Source: Prostheceraeus crozeri (taxonomy: Eukaryota; Platyhelminthes; Polycladida; Euryleptidae). From it: a stretch of DNA of 64,000 nucleotides. This document shows, piece after piece, positions 22,224 through 33,597 of this stretch. Numbering within the stretch: the stretch's first letter is position 1; the number at the start of each line of letters is the position of its first letter. A program made the position numbers and the translations under genes. The notes beneath the pieces are model-generated. The model was not told the DNA's origin, ran no database searches, and saw nothing but the letters and a program-made list of their open reading frames with translations. Location of the stretch: contig CAJQUW010003464.1 of NCBI GenBank assembly GCA_907163375.1, positions 186,001-250,000 of the forward strand, written 5' to 3'.

Positions 22224-22652
22224 ATGATTAACATGAGTGAGTTCTTAAAACAATACGGTAAACAAGCAACTACGAATTTTGATCTAACGAAAATTGCTAA
22301 TCATTTGGGAATAAAGAATTTTCGCATATTGATGAGAAATGAATTACTATTGATAAAAGATGAACCTGAAGTGAATTTTGTAACAAATCTCCACACGTCA
22401 GATCAAAAAGGAGTACATTGGTCTGCGGGTCTGTGTAATAAAAATAGTGACAATTACTATTTCGACTCATATGGATTGCCTCCAACAAATGAAGTCAAAG
22501 AATTACTTGGAAATGGAATTTATAGTACATTTCAAATTCAAAAACCAGAAACAACTTATTGCGGCCAGTTATGTCTTTATGTTTTATTTGAATTACAAGA
22601 AGGAGTACAATTGATTGATATTATGTTAGAATTGAATAGGGGAGTTGAATAA
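22224..22652 (+). CDS. Polinton 1 adenain-like cysteine protease
   Basis: About 142 residues resembling the adenovirus maturation protease family (peptidase C5), which trims capsid precursors. The His motif GVHWSAG, acidic YYFDSYG and the Cys motif TTYCGQLCLYVLF are visible in the right order, with a Gln (FQIQK) upstream as in adenain. It is transcribed toward the integrase gene, which lies on the other strand, as in Polinton 2. The second Met (NMSEFL) is an alternative start. Part of a fossil element. Confidence 0.85.
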   Translation: MINMSEFLKQYGKQATTNFDLTKIANHLGIKNFRILMRNELLLIKDEPEVNFVTNLHTSDQKGVHWSAGLCNKNSDNYYFDSYGLPPTNEVKELLGNGIYSTFQIQKPETTYCGQLCLYVLFELQEGVQLIDIMLELNRGVE

Positions 22653-22763
22653 GGGTATTGAATAAGGGAATTTAATTCCCGAAAAAACGTTAGTTCTAAT
22701 GGCTAGCTAAAGGATACTTGTAATTAAAGCTCAAGCGAAGCTAGCTAAAGCGCCACCTAAAGG

Positions 22764-23429
22764 TTAAAGCTCGGTTATTTGTAATTCGTTTTGATAAAAT
22801 CTGCCAGTGATTTTATCATCATCCAAATCTCTAATTTCATAAGTAATCGGATAAGTTTGATTTATTTTACAAACTTCAAATATCTCTTTAGTCCAATAGC
22901 CAACAAAGCCTTTTTCAAATTTATTCTTATACTTAAATATCCTTACTCTATCTCCAATCTTAAATTTCGGCCTACGTTTCTGTAAATTCGGATTCCTCTC
23001 ATTCGAATAATAATTTTCGAATATTTTCTTTCGTATTAAATCAGGATCGTCCGAAGCATTCTTTGGAGTTTCTTCAATACCTGAATGAACTTTATTATTG
23101 TACTGATCTACAATTCCTGGTAATTTTTTTAATCATTTCTGATTACCTTGTTCTGTAAATTTCTTGAATATTTCATTTTTTAACGTTTCATTGAATCGTT
23201 CCATTACTACAGCCTTTCCAGCATTTTCAGTTGAATAAACTAAATCGAATAGTGGCTGAACATTTCTGTTATAAAATTCCGATCCATTATCAACAAACAA
23301 TTTCCTTGGCTTTCTGTTAGTTTCTTTAAAGATTTCTTCAAACGCATATTTAACTAACAGACCACTTTTGTTTTTTAAAGGCTTTGCCCAAGCGTATTCA
23401 GACGCGTAGGTTTCAGAGTTATGAGTTTT
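22764..23429 (-). pseudogene. Polinton 1 retroviral-type integrase (broken)
   Basis: Homologous to the integrase at 49800-50627: YAWAKPLKNKSGL, LFVDNGSEFYN and the following glutamate region MERFNETLKN. It belongs to the rve DDE integrase family that joins Polinton ends to chromosomal DNA. The C-terminal part keeps the KFKIGDRVRIFKYKNKF-type SH3/chromo-like segment. The region is broken. Confidence 0.8.
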
Positions 23430-23909
23430 GTCTAAACCCTGACCGAACAATGTTTTAGCTTGTAAAGCTTTCTTAACAAACATTCTTTCAATTCTTTCTC
23501 TAAATGTAGGATTTTGAATACTATCTAATTCTTGAATCATTTTCTTATCAGCTGCATGACGAGATTTTAGGTCATGATTTCGATAAGCTAAATCGTGTCT
23601 ATAAGCTGCAGCATCAACTCTGCTTATTGGTTCTTCACCTGGCTTTGGATTATTATTCTCATCTAGTCTTATATCTAATCGAGTTCCTGGACCGGTATAT
23701 GAATGACCTGGAAGATGTTTTTCTTTTGAATATTTACTCCAAATAAATCCAGGAAAGTTTTCTAATGTTTTTTGTATATCACCTCCAATATGCTGACAAT
23801 TTGAGGTTTTATGTACTTTTAAGAGATAATTCAATAAATGTAAATTAGAAATTTTTAATTTAATTAAATTTTCGGAATTTGTATAACTTGTAGAATTTGT
23901 AGAATACAT
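23430..23909 (-). CDS. Polinton 1 phospholipase-A2-like domain protein
   Basis: About 160 residues. YTGPGTRLDIR (residues 71-81) resembles the calcium-binding loop, and DAAAYRHDLAYRNHD (99-113) carries the HD catalytic pair of the secreted/parvoviral PLA2 superfamily, followed by HAADKKMIQEL. Parvoviral-type PLA2 acts in endosome escape of incoming particles; such a role here is inference. It is directly followed, in the same direction, by integrase sequence. Confidence 0.75.
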
Positions 23910-23936
23910 ATATAAAGATAAAATAAAATAATTTTT

Positions 23937-24416
23937 TTACCTAATCATACTACGACTTAGATATCTTCCAGAACCATCTTTAGTTTCTTTAACTTCTATT
24001 AAATCATCAACATTATGTAGAATGTTTTTGAGAACTTGTTTCCCTTCATCAACTAAATTTAATTTACTAATAAAATTATCTACTATTCTTTCACCCCTAG
24101 CAACCTTCTCTAACTCTCTATTATGACGTTTTTGTTCTTCTAATGCTGCCTTCTCTGATTTATTTTTATTTGCTGCTTGGACAATACCAGCTGTCCCACC
24201 TGCAACACTTCCTGCTGCTGCTATGCCACCTATTATTAGTGGAATTAATGGGAGAATTCCACCATTCTTTTCTTGTAATTTAATATTCTCTATCATTGGT
24301 TTACTTATGTAATATTTCTTTTTGCTAATCATAATAGTTTTAGGTGTATTTTTGTCAACAATGTTAAGTAATTTTAATTCAACAGTTTTATTATTATTAC
24401 TTTTCGCTAGCGACAT
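23937..24416 (-). CDS. Polinton 1 small protein with Gly/Ala-rich hydrophobic segment
   Basis: 159 residues with a basic N-terminus, then GGILPLIPLIIGGIAAAGSV near residues 54-73 continuing to GGTAGIVQA, then a charged helical tail. The layout resembles small membrane-active or core virion proteins found beside the capsid gene in Polintons and adintoviruses. The assignment is by analogy. The start codon is preceded by the ATTAAAAATG context seen at most genes of the element. Confidence 0.6.
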   Translation of the reverse strand: MSLAKSNNNKTVELKLLNIVDKNTPKTIMISKKKYYISKPMIENIKLQEKNGGILPLIPLIIGGIAAAGSVAGGTAGIVQAANKNKSEKAALEEQKRHNRELEKVARGERIVDNFISKLNLVDEGKQVLKNILHNVDDLIEVKETKDGSGRYLSRSMIR

Positions 24417-24548
24417 TTTTAATAAAAAAATTTTAAGTTAAGAACAAATTTTAAAATACCAAAAATTTTAATTAACCAATCCTAACCATCTTTCCATTAA
24501 GAATTTCAATAGAATATTTTACATCTTCTAGCAGTAAACCATAAGCCA

Positions 24549-25799
24549 TCAATGAAGTTGTGGAATCTTTCTTTTCAATATTAATTGCTACATCACAACC
24601 ATTTTTAACGATATCTTCAGATTGTGCACTTAAATCGAAACAGAAAACAGGATATAAATGTCTCCAATCTCCAGGAGTTAATTGTGGTTCAACTCCAAAT
24701 TCTATACAAAGATTTCGATAAGCATCCTATCCTTCCATAAATTGATTATTGGTATCATCGAATCTTAATGGATCAATGGGATATCGGGTTTGATTTAAAG
24801 CAGCTTGTAAACTTCGAATTATATTAATATGAAAAAGATTGTTGTTCTTATCAAAACTTGGAGAATTATTTCTTTGAAATGTTAGTAATAAATATCTTGG
24901 AGTATTCGAAGTTCTAGTAAAATGCCAGTTAAATCTTTGTTCGGAAAAAGTTACCGAACTAGCAGTTCGCTCTAGAAAATTTACTGGAATTGGTTTGTTA
25001 GTATTTAATCTTTTTGCAATAGCTGTTTCAACCTCTAAACTAGGAGTAATATGTTTTATCCACCATTCAAGTCTATCAATTTTTAAATATGCCTTTTTTC
25101 CAGTCTTACCATAAAAGATTAATTCATTATTTGCTGTACGATGAATTATTAATTTAAATTTTAATTGATATGATATTTTATCATAATCTAGATATCCGAA
25201 TAATGGAGACAATAACCAATTTACTGTCTGTTTACTTTTCTTGTCAAATTCACGTCTTTCTTTATATGCAGTATTGTTTGTTTTATTTAAATGATTTGCA
25301 ATATTTTCTACATCTTTCGCAACTCCTCCTGCATCTGTTCCAGCGTGAGTTAAATCATCAACAATTATACCATCATTAGTATCAGGAAACCAACCTTCGA
25401 TTTCATGCTTTTTATTATTTTCACCAATTGTTGCAAATCTAAGCATTGTATCAATTACACCTGGAGAATCACTTATTGTTTCTATATTTTGAGTTGCAAC
25501 ATCTAAACGTGTAAATAATCTTGGAAAGAAATTATTCTCTAATGCAATATTATCGGTTTCTGGTGATGGTGTTGTAAAATTGGCATCACTATATAAAGAA
25601 TATTCACAGTGTAAAAATGAATCAGGTAAATATAAATAACTTTGTTGATTATCAACTTCAAAGATTAAATCTCCTCCAGTATTTAATCTACTAGAAGATC
25701 CGGGATTCATGGCAATTCTTATATAGTCATTTCTTTTTGATTGTAACTGACGAACGGAGGATCGTCTAATCTAAATTTATTTTCGAAAAGAGAAGACAT
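24549..25799 (-). pseudogene. Polinton 1 major capsid protein (double jelly-roll type, broken)
   Basis: About 415 residues, closely similar to 47260-48516 of Polinton 2. Recognisable features are MNPGSSSRLNTGG, LDVATQNIETIS, YLDYDKISYQLKFKLIIHRT, LEWWIKHITPSLE, RFNWHFTRT followed by PRYLLLTFQR, and a YPVFCFDLSAQSE end. These are typical of Polinton/adintovirus major capsid proteins. The region is broken at least once. Confidence 0.82.
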
Positions 25800-25819
25800 T
25801 TTTTAAAAAAATAATTTGA

Positions 25820-25920
25820 ATTTTGTTTTTTCTCACACACAGAAAAATATTTCTCACACAGAAAAAAAATTCTCACACACAGAAAAAAAATTTCTCACAC
25901 ACAGAAAAAAAATTTTCTTC
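25820..25920. repeat. Short tandem repeat upstream of the Polinton 1 capsid gene
   Basis: About four copies of a TTCTCACACACAGAAAAAAA unit lie directly upstream of the capsid start. Polinton 2 has a single GTGTGTGAGAAA remnant in the same place. Confidence 0.75.
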
Positions 25921-25942
25921 GGTTTCCTTTTCGAATATATTT

Positions 25943-26400
25943 TAGAATTTGGCTAAACCATTACCTCTTATTTCTTCAACTGATTTCTTCTCGTGTCTAC
26001 TATCAGACGGAGTACCACTCCTCAAGGTTTCACCTGCTGCAGCCATGTTAGCAATTTTGTTTTTTGTTTCCTCTTAAAGTTTTTTTAATTTTTTTAGTTC
26101 TTCAGAATCATTCTTAAGCTTACGAATAGTTTCTAGTTGTTTTAATTAGTTTTGAGACTTGACAGCATTTGATATTGCACTAGCTGTACTACCTATAGCA
26201 GCTGCTCCTTTTGCAGCAGATGTAATCAAATCCTTCTTATTTTTAATTAAGTTAACGATACTTCCGAAACCAGAAAATATTCCAGCTCCGCGGTTTACAC
26301 CAGCTCCGCTGTTTACACTATCTCTTTCTTTTTGAATAGTTTCTACATTGTTATAATGATAAACAGATTTCATAGATAGTTCATGTGCTATTTTTTGATT
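25943..26400 (-). pseudogene. Polinton 1 small Gly-rich virion-type protein (broken)
   Basis: Homologous to 46669-47166 of Polinton 2. Contains LKHFASNQKIAHE, an amphipathic GAGIFSGFGSIVNLIKNKKD segment, then a small-residue stretch (AAKGAAAIGSTASAISNAV) and an end RGNGLAKF. It resembles amphipathic membrane-lytic or cement proteins by general character only. Confidence 0.6.
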
Positions 26401-26419
26401 TGAAGCAAAATGTTTAAGT

Positions 26420-26990
26420 TTCTGTTGCACTTTATCTATTGCGTCAAGCAGCGTGTGATGTATTTTAATTTCTTTTCTATTAACTTGCATTTTCTGCTGA
26501 TTCATCTTCAACGCCGTTTTAAGAGCATTCAATTGAACTTTAAGAACATCTAACTGATTTGTAACAGCATCTAACTGTTCTTTATTTCCTTTATAATTTT
26601 TCTTTAATTCATTTTCTAAATTGATATTAAGAGTTTTCATTTTATTAACTTTTTGATTAAGTGAGTTTACTTCATTTATTATTCTATTCATCTTTTTCAT
26701 TTGTTGAGTAATTTTGGAAATTAATTCATCAACACTTTTTTGGAATGTAGCTTGTAACTGCTTTGATTTTTTTTAATTCTTTCAGGAAGTTTTTCTATTT
26801 CATCTTCTAATTGTTCTTTCAATAATTTTATCTGATGTTTCTTTTTAATGATTGCAGATTTTAACTTTATAGAAAGTAATATTAAAATTTTTGATTGATC
26901 AGAATTTTTTTAAAAAGTTTTGCTATATCTGCTTCTAGCTCTCCATCCTTTTTATCAAGTTTTAATAATTTTTCGTTTAATGATGTCATT
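26420..26990 (-). pseudogene. Polinton 1 coiled-coil protein (broken)
   Basis: Long K/E/L/N/Q-rich heptad sequence (for example LDVLKVQLNALKTALK) homologous to 45960-46595. It directly follows the fibre-like frame, so it may be a fibre shaft. The region is broken. Confidence 0.65.
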
Positions 26991-27239
26991 AAGTTTAAGC
27001 AACTTCAATTCATTCATCAGTGGAACCAAAACATCGTTTATATATTTTTCTTTTAAGTCATTGATTTGCGTATCAACATATTGTTTATTTGTTAACTCTG
27101 TATTTTGTTGCGGAGGAATTGAAATATGTAATGGACCAGATAAAACGCCTCCAGTTTTCATGATATAATTTTCTATTTCTATTTCTGATTCACAATTATT
27201 CGGGATACATGCGCCTCCACCAACATTTGGTAACATCAT
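26955..27239 (-). CDS. Polinton 1 fibre-like protein
   Basis: 94 residues. The segment GGVLSGPLHISIPPQQN followed by ELTNKQYVDTQI has the pattern L-S-G-x-L then K-x-YVD seen at N-termini of phage tail-fibre and collar repeats. Its C-terminus overlaps the coiled-coil frame by a few codons. Role in particle attachment is inference. Confidence 0.55.
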   Translation of the reverse strand: MMLPNVGGGACIPNNCESEIEIENYIMKTGGVLSGPLHISIPPQQNTELTNKQYVDTQINDLKEKYINDVLVPLMNELKLLKLNDIIKRKIIKT

Positions 27240-27308
27240 TTTTTAACAATAAAAGATATGTCATGGAAATAAAAATAAAAATGAATTTTTCTCACATAAA
27301 AATAAAAA

Positions 27309-27663
27309 TGCAAATGACTCAAATTTGTCGAGTTTGTAATATGCGTTTTACAAATCAAGCGTTCTTATATTCACATATGAAATATACACCATTTAGTCAA
27401 CTTATAAAACAATCTCAACAAAATATGCAACCTATGACAAATATTCAACCTGTTCAAGAAATTTGATCTATGACAAATATTCAACAATTACAACCTTTGG
27501 TATAGCAATACCTAACAGATTAACAAATAATGATACATTAAAATGTTTAAAATCTGGAATTGATGATGAAAGAAATGCCTTCAAAAAAGCAACACCAATA
27601 ATATCTGATGCCAAATCTACATTAGCTGAAGCAAAACAAACAATTGAAGATAAAAACCAATAA
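27309..27663 (+). CDS. Polinton 1 small zinc-finger-like protein (interrupted)
   Basis: A plus-strand frame starting MQMTQICRVCNMRFTNQAF then YSHMKYT gives C-x2-C-x12-H, a partial C2H2 finger, followed by a Q-rich middle and an AKSTLAEAKQTIE helical end. It lies divergently 70 bp from the fibre-like gene and converges on the polymerase gene. Polinton 2 lacks it and has AT-rich tandem repeats there. The frame is not continuous. Confidence 0.35.
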
Positions 27664-27823
27664 TAAACGGTGTGAGTGCTATAATTAATTAAGTATATTT
27701 TTAGATATAAATTTTAAATATAAATTTTTTACATATAGATTTTAGATATAAATTTTTCAGATATAAATTTTTAGATGTAATACAATTTTCAGACTTAAAA
27801 AGTTTTTAGATGTAATAAAAAAA

Positions 27824-30800
27824 TTATTTTTCCCACGTGTCATCATCATCGCTTAAATTACTCTCACTGACGATTGTTTGAAATATTTCAGCCTGAATAT
27901 CTTCTCCGTTATAAGGTGACATAATTTCATTTTCATCAGGTGCTTGACGTTTAAGAATATTTATTTGACCAGAAAATTTTTTTTCTTCAGTATTATTATT
28001 TTTATCAGGAATACTAATTCCAGTTTCTAAAGATCTTTTCCATGGTTTATTAACTGTAGTCGACAATGTTTTACCCGAATATAATTTTAGAAAATCTTCT
28101 ACTTTTATTTTGCTTTGTGAATATCCTTTAAATGTTTTCTTTTCACTAAGTCTTCCTTGTTCATCTACAGTGATACAGTATTTTACTTTAGGTGCAATAA
28201 AAATTGCAAAAATAATTCCACCATTTCCATAATCATTTTTTCCTTGACACAATTCTCCCCCAACATATCCAGCAGCATCTAATTTATTGAAGAGTTCATT
28301 AGAAATGTATATTGAATCAGTGTTTTTTACAATTAATGGAAGACCACAATTAAATGCCCCATCTTCTGTTTCAATATCATAAACATATTGTTTTTTATTA
28401 TTTATATATCTTACAGTGGTGACATCTTTGGTAATATTATTTTTAACTTGACACGAACTAAAGCATAATGGTTTATCTTTTCTTTCGCTTACTAGCAAAT
28501 TAATACCTAGAGATGATGCCAAATTGTATAAACCACTAAAGGTTTCTTCATTTTTCTGTGTAAAACAAATAGTTGCATATTTACTTGTAAAAAAGGATTT
28601 CTTGCTCCCATCTGCTGCATAAAATCCAACAAAGAACCAATATCTAATATTATATTCAGCATTTAGAACATACCAAGGAACACGTTTTTCTCTAAATTGA
28701 TTATAATAATTTTTGCTAAAGTATATAGCATATTGTCTTGGATTTTGAAAATTAAGTTTGTAGACTCTAGATGATCTCATTGTATCATATATTTTACAAT
28801 CATTTTTACAAACTTCATTAATATATGTTTTTAATTTAATTAAGAGGTTAAGGTCTTGGTTATTTAAAGTACAACAATATCTGACTCCTGATTCATAATT
28901 ATAGATTCCAGCAGAACCATCTCCCAAAAACAACCCTTCTATAAATGCTTGCCTACATCTTAAATTAGGTGGATCATTAAAATAAATATCACTTACAATT
29001 TGTTTCAATATGATTGTATTGTCGTGTAAAAATAATTTATTATGTAGTAAATTTGTTCCTTTATTTAATTCTTGTGGCTTTATTTCATTACCTGTTTCAT
29101 CTAACAATGAATCATCTTCAGTAACATCTACTATTCCCATTTTTGTTCTTATTCGATAAATACTTTTATTTGTAAAATGTCTAATAATTTTTTTTACTTT
29201 ACTCCATCCATTATGAGAATAAATTTCTAAGTTATCAACTAATGAAATTTCTTTCATATCACCATTAATTTCAAACGGATTAATTTTATAATTGTTTACA
29301 ATACTATCTATTCTATAAATAAATAATAAATTATTCTTTCTCAATATTACAGGCGTGTCAGCTGTTACTGAATCTGTATAATTAATGTATTTTTCGTTGA
29401 AACCATTAATTTCTAAAATAAAGTTATTCATGATTCTTCTAGAGTGAGAAAGAATAAAAGAACCTAAGTGTGATGGCATGAATGACGTCTTCCCATCTTT
29501 TACAATATTAGTTTTAAGAAATTCATCATCTTCCATTTCTACTTTCGCTAAATATTGTTCATCATTTAATTTTTCATAATCTTTTACTTCTTGAGTGAAA
29601 TTTTTTCTCAATATATTCTCATTTCATGAATGATATTTAGTGGTTATATCTTTTTGTACAGTTTTGCCATATAGCAAATTCATCAATAATTTAATTAATT
29701 CATCGCCTACAGTGTTTCCTTCTGTTTTATATTTTTTTTCTCAAATTAAAAAGTTTTTCAATATAATTTCGAAATGGTGAAAATTGATTCGAAATGGTGA
29801 AAATTGATATTTTTTTCATAAATTATACCATCAGTAATATGTAAGATTTTTCCTCCACATCTAACAATTTCTTGTATGTCTACAGAAGTTAATACATCAT
29901 AACATATACCATTTCTAAACCTGATTACTTTTACATGAGAATTATTATTTTGATTTTTAACTTTATCTTTTATAGGAACTGGTTGAAAAAACATATCATT
30001 CGGATATTGAAACACAACTGAAATTATTCCAGTTTTAGGTCTAAATGTTTGAGTATTAAATTTAGATACTATTTCTCGTTCTTCGTCTTGACGAAATTTT
30101 CTAGCTGATTCAGATTTAGGGTATTCTGAATTTTCATCATACATAGCTGGTGGATATAAAGATGTTGCATCAAAAGCCATTAGAAATTCACTTTTTTGTT
30201 CAAGTAGTTGATTTGAAATTTTCTTACAAATTTCAGTTTTATCTCCTAAATCTCGATACTGTTACATTAAATCTATTAAATTACTTCTAGTTAAATACTG
30301 TTTTAATATTGGTAACAAGATATTACAAAATGGCGATGTGTATTTTCTTATATTTGCTGAAACTCTTCCACCTTTAACAGATTTTCTAATATAATTTCTG
30401 GTCCATAAATCTATATGAGAATGAATATTTATATTGTCATTTTGTACGCTTTTCATCCAACCGTTAAATGTTAAAGCGGAGGATGTTAAATTAGTAGTTA
30501 TATCTTCACCAACTAAATCTCGCATAACATTATTATATTTGTAGATACAAAAAGCTAAAGAAAGAATATCGTTAACCAGATATGGTCTCCATTCATTTTC
30601 TTTTTCTTTATAATTTTCATGTGTTATGTCTCCAATTTCATAATTTAATCTACACACATTGGTAGGAATTTCAAAATTGTCACACCATTTAGAAAGACTC
30701 GTTTTTACATGTTGATAACTACATTTCATTATAATAGTTTGAAGTGCTAATTTACCTGGAGGTGAATTTTTTTCATATTATTATTATTGTTTTTAAATCT

Positions 30801-32368
30801 AAAAGATTTTTGAATATATCTACTAACACATTCAATTGAATAAGGATTTTGTAATGAAGCAGTTAATATTCCTCTTGAAGTTTTAAGAGGCGGTTTAGAT
30901 AATTTTAAATTAGCTTTTATCGGAAAATAGGAATCAAAACCTGATGAATTGTGAGCTATTAAAGTTACTTTCGAATAATAAATTTTCCAAGAGTTTTAAA
31001 AAATTGATGTATCGGACATGCGTCCTCTGGGTTTCCCCCGATTGGAGATTCATCATCCTTAGTTCTCGTAAATATTTTCACACAATTTTGAAGTTTATTA
31101 AATTCTAATTCAGTTAAATTATTATACTCATTAATTTGTTTTTTAAGTTTTTTAATTTCATCTTCATCTTTTGATCGTTTAATTTTAATCATATCACTTA
31201 AAAAACGTGTTTCTAATTCTTTCAATCTTTGTTTCGGTAAGCAACATATAAATTTATTAAAATTAATAGCTCCTACAGCATAAGGAATAGGATGAGATGT
31301 TGAACAGTTAGGATCAAGAAAAGTTTCGAGATCCCAAATATATGTTGAACCATAGTCAATTTTTTTCTTTGTTATGATTTTATATGGACGCGTTGTTAGA
31401 TTTTCATCAGTAACTGTTTTATATATTGGTTTGAAATTATTTTCAATTTCTCTAATAGCTTTTAATTTATGAGATTTATTAATTAAACAATAGTGTCCAA
31501 TTGTTGAACCTTCGTGAAAATAATTGTAATAAACATAATTATGAAACGTTTCAATTCCTCTAGTATTTAAATGACGATTCGAAGGACTGTAATACTGAAC
31601 ATTTTCTCCAAAATCTCCAAAAAATTTATTGAACTGAGAAAATTTGCAGTTTGACATTACTCCTGTTCTCGATGTGGCTTTCTCTTTATATAAAAAATTA
31701 TTAAACATTTCTTTCATCATTTCTCCTTGTTCTTCATTAAAACTTCGTAAAACATTATGACATTTAATAAAACAAAAATCTTCAGAAGGAATATAACAAT
31801 ATTCGCCGAAATATTCTTTGATTCTATATTTCATATTAATACCTGCACCTCTGTGTGATCTTTGTACTAGCTTCATTCCAAAATCTTCATATTTAATATC
31901 ACCTGTAAAAATCCATTCCTGACTATCTGATTTCTCATCCAGATTGGATAACCATGTTTCAAATGACTTTTTATTATTGAAGGTTACGTAAAAATTTTGA
32001 ATTATATTTTCCTGATCTTTAATAACTTTTCCAAGTAAATTAATAATTTTACCATTTGCTAAAAGTTTCCGCATATCATTTACTACATTAATAAAAGATA
32101 CATTTTCATATTTAATTTCATTTGGATTAAATAAATTACATAAATCATCACCAAGTTCATCCTTAATTCAATCATCAAAAAAGATATCAGTAATAGGAGT
32201 TTCTAATATTTCTTTTGTTCCTTGTTTCTGTTTTTTAGTACTACGTTTCTGTTTTTTAATACGTTTACTACGTTTACTACGTTTAATTTGCGCATCAAAC
32301 TCTGCAATTTGTTTCTTGTTTAGTTCATCAATCCTAGACGTTAGTGCGAGAGACATTTCACGATTCAT
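27824..32368 (-). pseudogene. Polinton 1 protein-primed DNA polymerase B, intein-containing (broken)
   Basis: Homologous throughout to 41745-45252. The N-terminal part has a lysine/arginine-rich tract, then the exonuclease motif YIWDLETF near 31330. The polymerase motif A FDATSLYPPAMYD lies near 30140-30175 and motif C is YTD/TDS near 28300-29380. An intein of about 350 codons splits motif C. The family replicates linear DNA with a protein primer bound at the ends, consistent with the element's long inverted repeats. The gene is broken in several places upstream of the intein. Confidence 0.88.
28322..29371 (-). other. Intein (Hint domain with LAGLIDADG homing endonuclease) in Polinton 1 DNA polymerase
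   Basis: 350 codons interrupt the catalytic YTD/TDS motif precisely. The N-terminal splice block begins SVTADTPVIL, with Ser as first residue. A block-B-like VDVTEDDSLLD follows near residue 81-91 of the intein. Two LAGLIDADG-type helices appear as FIEGLFLGDGS (intein residues 143-153) and FVGFYAADGS (247-256). The C-terminal blocks are QYVYDIETEDGAFNCG then LPLIVKN, followed by Thr as the +1 residue. The segment is one open frame with both exteins. At the matching position of Polinton 2 (44757/44758) the motif is uninterrupted YTDTDS. The intein looks whole as an open frame; splicing activity is not shown. Confidence 0.93.
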
Positions 32369-32411
32369 ATTTTTTAAAAGAAAAAATGTATTTTTTTAAA
32401 AAAATGTATTT

Positions 32412-32717
32412 TTACATATACACAGGAATATTTGATTGATGTAATGTTTCTAATTCATGCTTTGTTAAATTTTCTTTCTTAACCAACCACCATAAATTAT
32501 TGTATGCTAGAAATATTCTGAAACTTCTTAAACACAGGGGAAAGGTGTTTGATTTAATACACGGTTTGATGCCATGTTTTGTTTTATAATCTGTAACGAA
32601 CGCTACGTATTTATGATGATAATAAAATCTAACTTCTTTCTTCGAATTGACAGGGTTTGTAGGATGACGATAATCTTTTAAAACTGGTACATGTTCTAAC
32701 TTGTAAGCATTCAACAT
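32412..32717 (-). CDS. Polinton 1 conserved small protein of unknown function
   Basis: 101 residues, about 90% identical by eye to 41367-41696. Features: EHVPVLKDYRHPTNPVNSKK, FYYHHKYVA, LCLRSFRIFLAYNNLWWLVKK and a C-terminal HQSNIPVYM. No family recognised. Its position between the ATPase and polymerase genes is kept in both elements, so it is a genuine element gene. Confidence 0.7.
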   Translation of the reverse strand: MLNAYKLEHVPVLKDYRHPTNPVNSKKEVRFYYHHKYVAFVTDYKTKHGIKPCIKSNTFPLCLRSFRIFLAYNNLWWLVKKENLTKHELETLHQSNIPVYM

Positions 32718-32781
32718 ATTAATAAAAAATGTATAAGAAAAAATTATTCGATCACTCCTCGAAAATATTTTCTATCGACTT

Positions 32782-33559
32782 TCAGACAGAGAACAATTGT
32801 TCGATAACTCTGTCATGAATTTTTTTATCAATATTTATTTTAATGAAGCCATAATCTTTTGACCAAGCATTGCTACACGATTTTTTAAATTCATCTTTAT
32901 TTCTTACGCATAAATCTCTTAACAAATCACTTAAGTTTCTTGCATTTATTTCAAATAGTATAAATATATTTGCATTCTTTCTAATAACACTTCCATCTAA
33001 TGAATACATACTTTGTGTTAAATAAAAAACACCACCATTATTATGTCTACCTCTTGTGAAATAATTTCTCTGAACTGACTGATTTCTATCATTAACACAA
33101 TCATCAAAAATTACACAATGTTTCATTGTTTTATCTAGTTTACTAGGATCTTGCATATTACTACTATCATCTATTAATTGTATCTTTATATACTTATTTT
33201 TATTAGATTCTACTAACTGATTATTTTTTGCTGCTTCTTCACACCACGAACTTATTTCTTCTTCATCTTCAGATTTTTCATATTCTTTGAATAATGAAGC
33301 AATTGCTGTTTTTTTAAGATTATTTTCAAATCCATATTTTAAAAATTGATAGACGGGTTGTTCTGCTGTTGTTGTATAAATTATAAGATTGTTATAATCC
33401 AAAAAGTTGGGTGTCGTGAGAATTTTAAATAATAGATACGTTTTACCAAAACCTGATCTTCCACAAATAACTGACAAAACTTTATTAGATAAATTTGGAT
33501 GATGATTAAATTTTAGTTTTTTTATTTAATGGTAATTTTGTAAAAATTTCTTCTCTCAT
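32782..33559 (-). CDS. Polinton 1 FtsK/HerA-type genome-packaging ATPase
   Basis: About 255 residues. Walker A CGRSGFGKT and Walker B KHCVIFDDCVND are clear, followed by an RGRHNNGGVFYLTQS segment typical of packaging ATPases (sensor region). It would pump DNA into capsids. The start at 33559 is in the AAAAAATG context. Treated as part of a fossil element. Confidence 0.88.
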
Positions 33560-33597
33560 TTTTTAATAAAAAATTTTTATTTTTAAGAAGAAGAAAA

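Noticed and set aside
28322-29371. The insert in the polymerase as a group I intron or a random duplication
   Set aside because: It is open in frame with both exteins for 350 codons, with Hint-type end blocks and LAGLIDADG motifs placed as in inteins, so an intein is the better reading.
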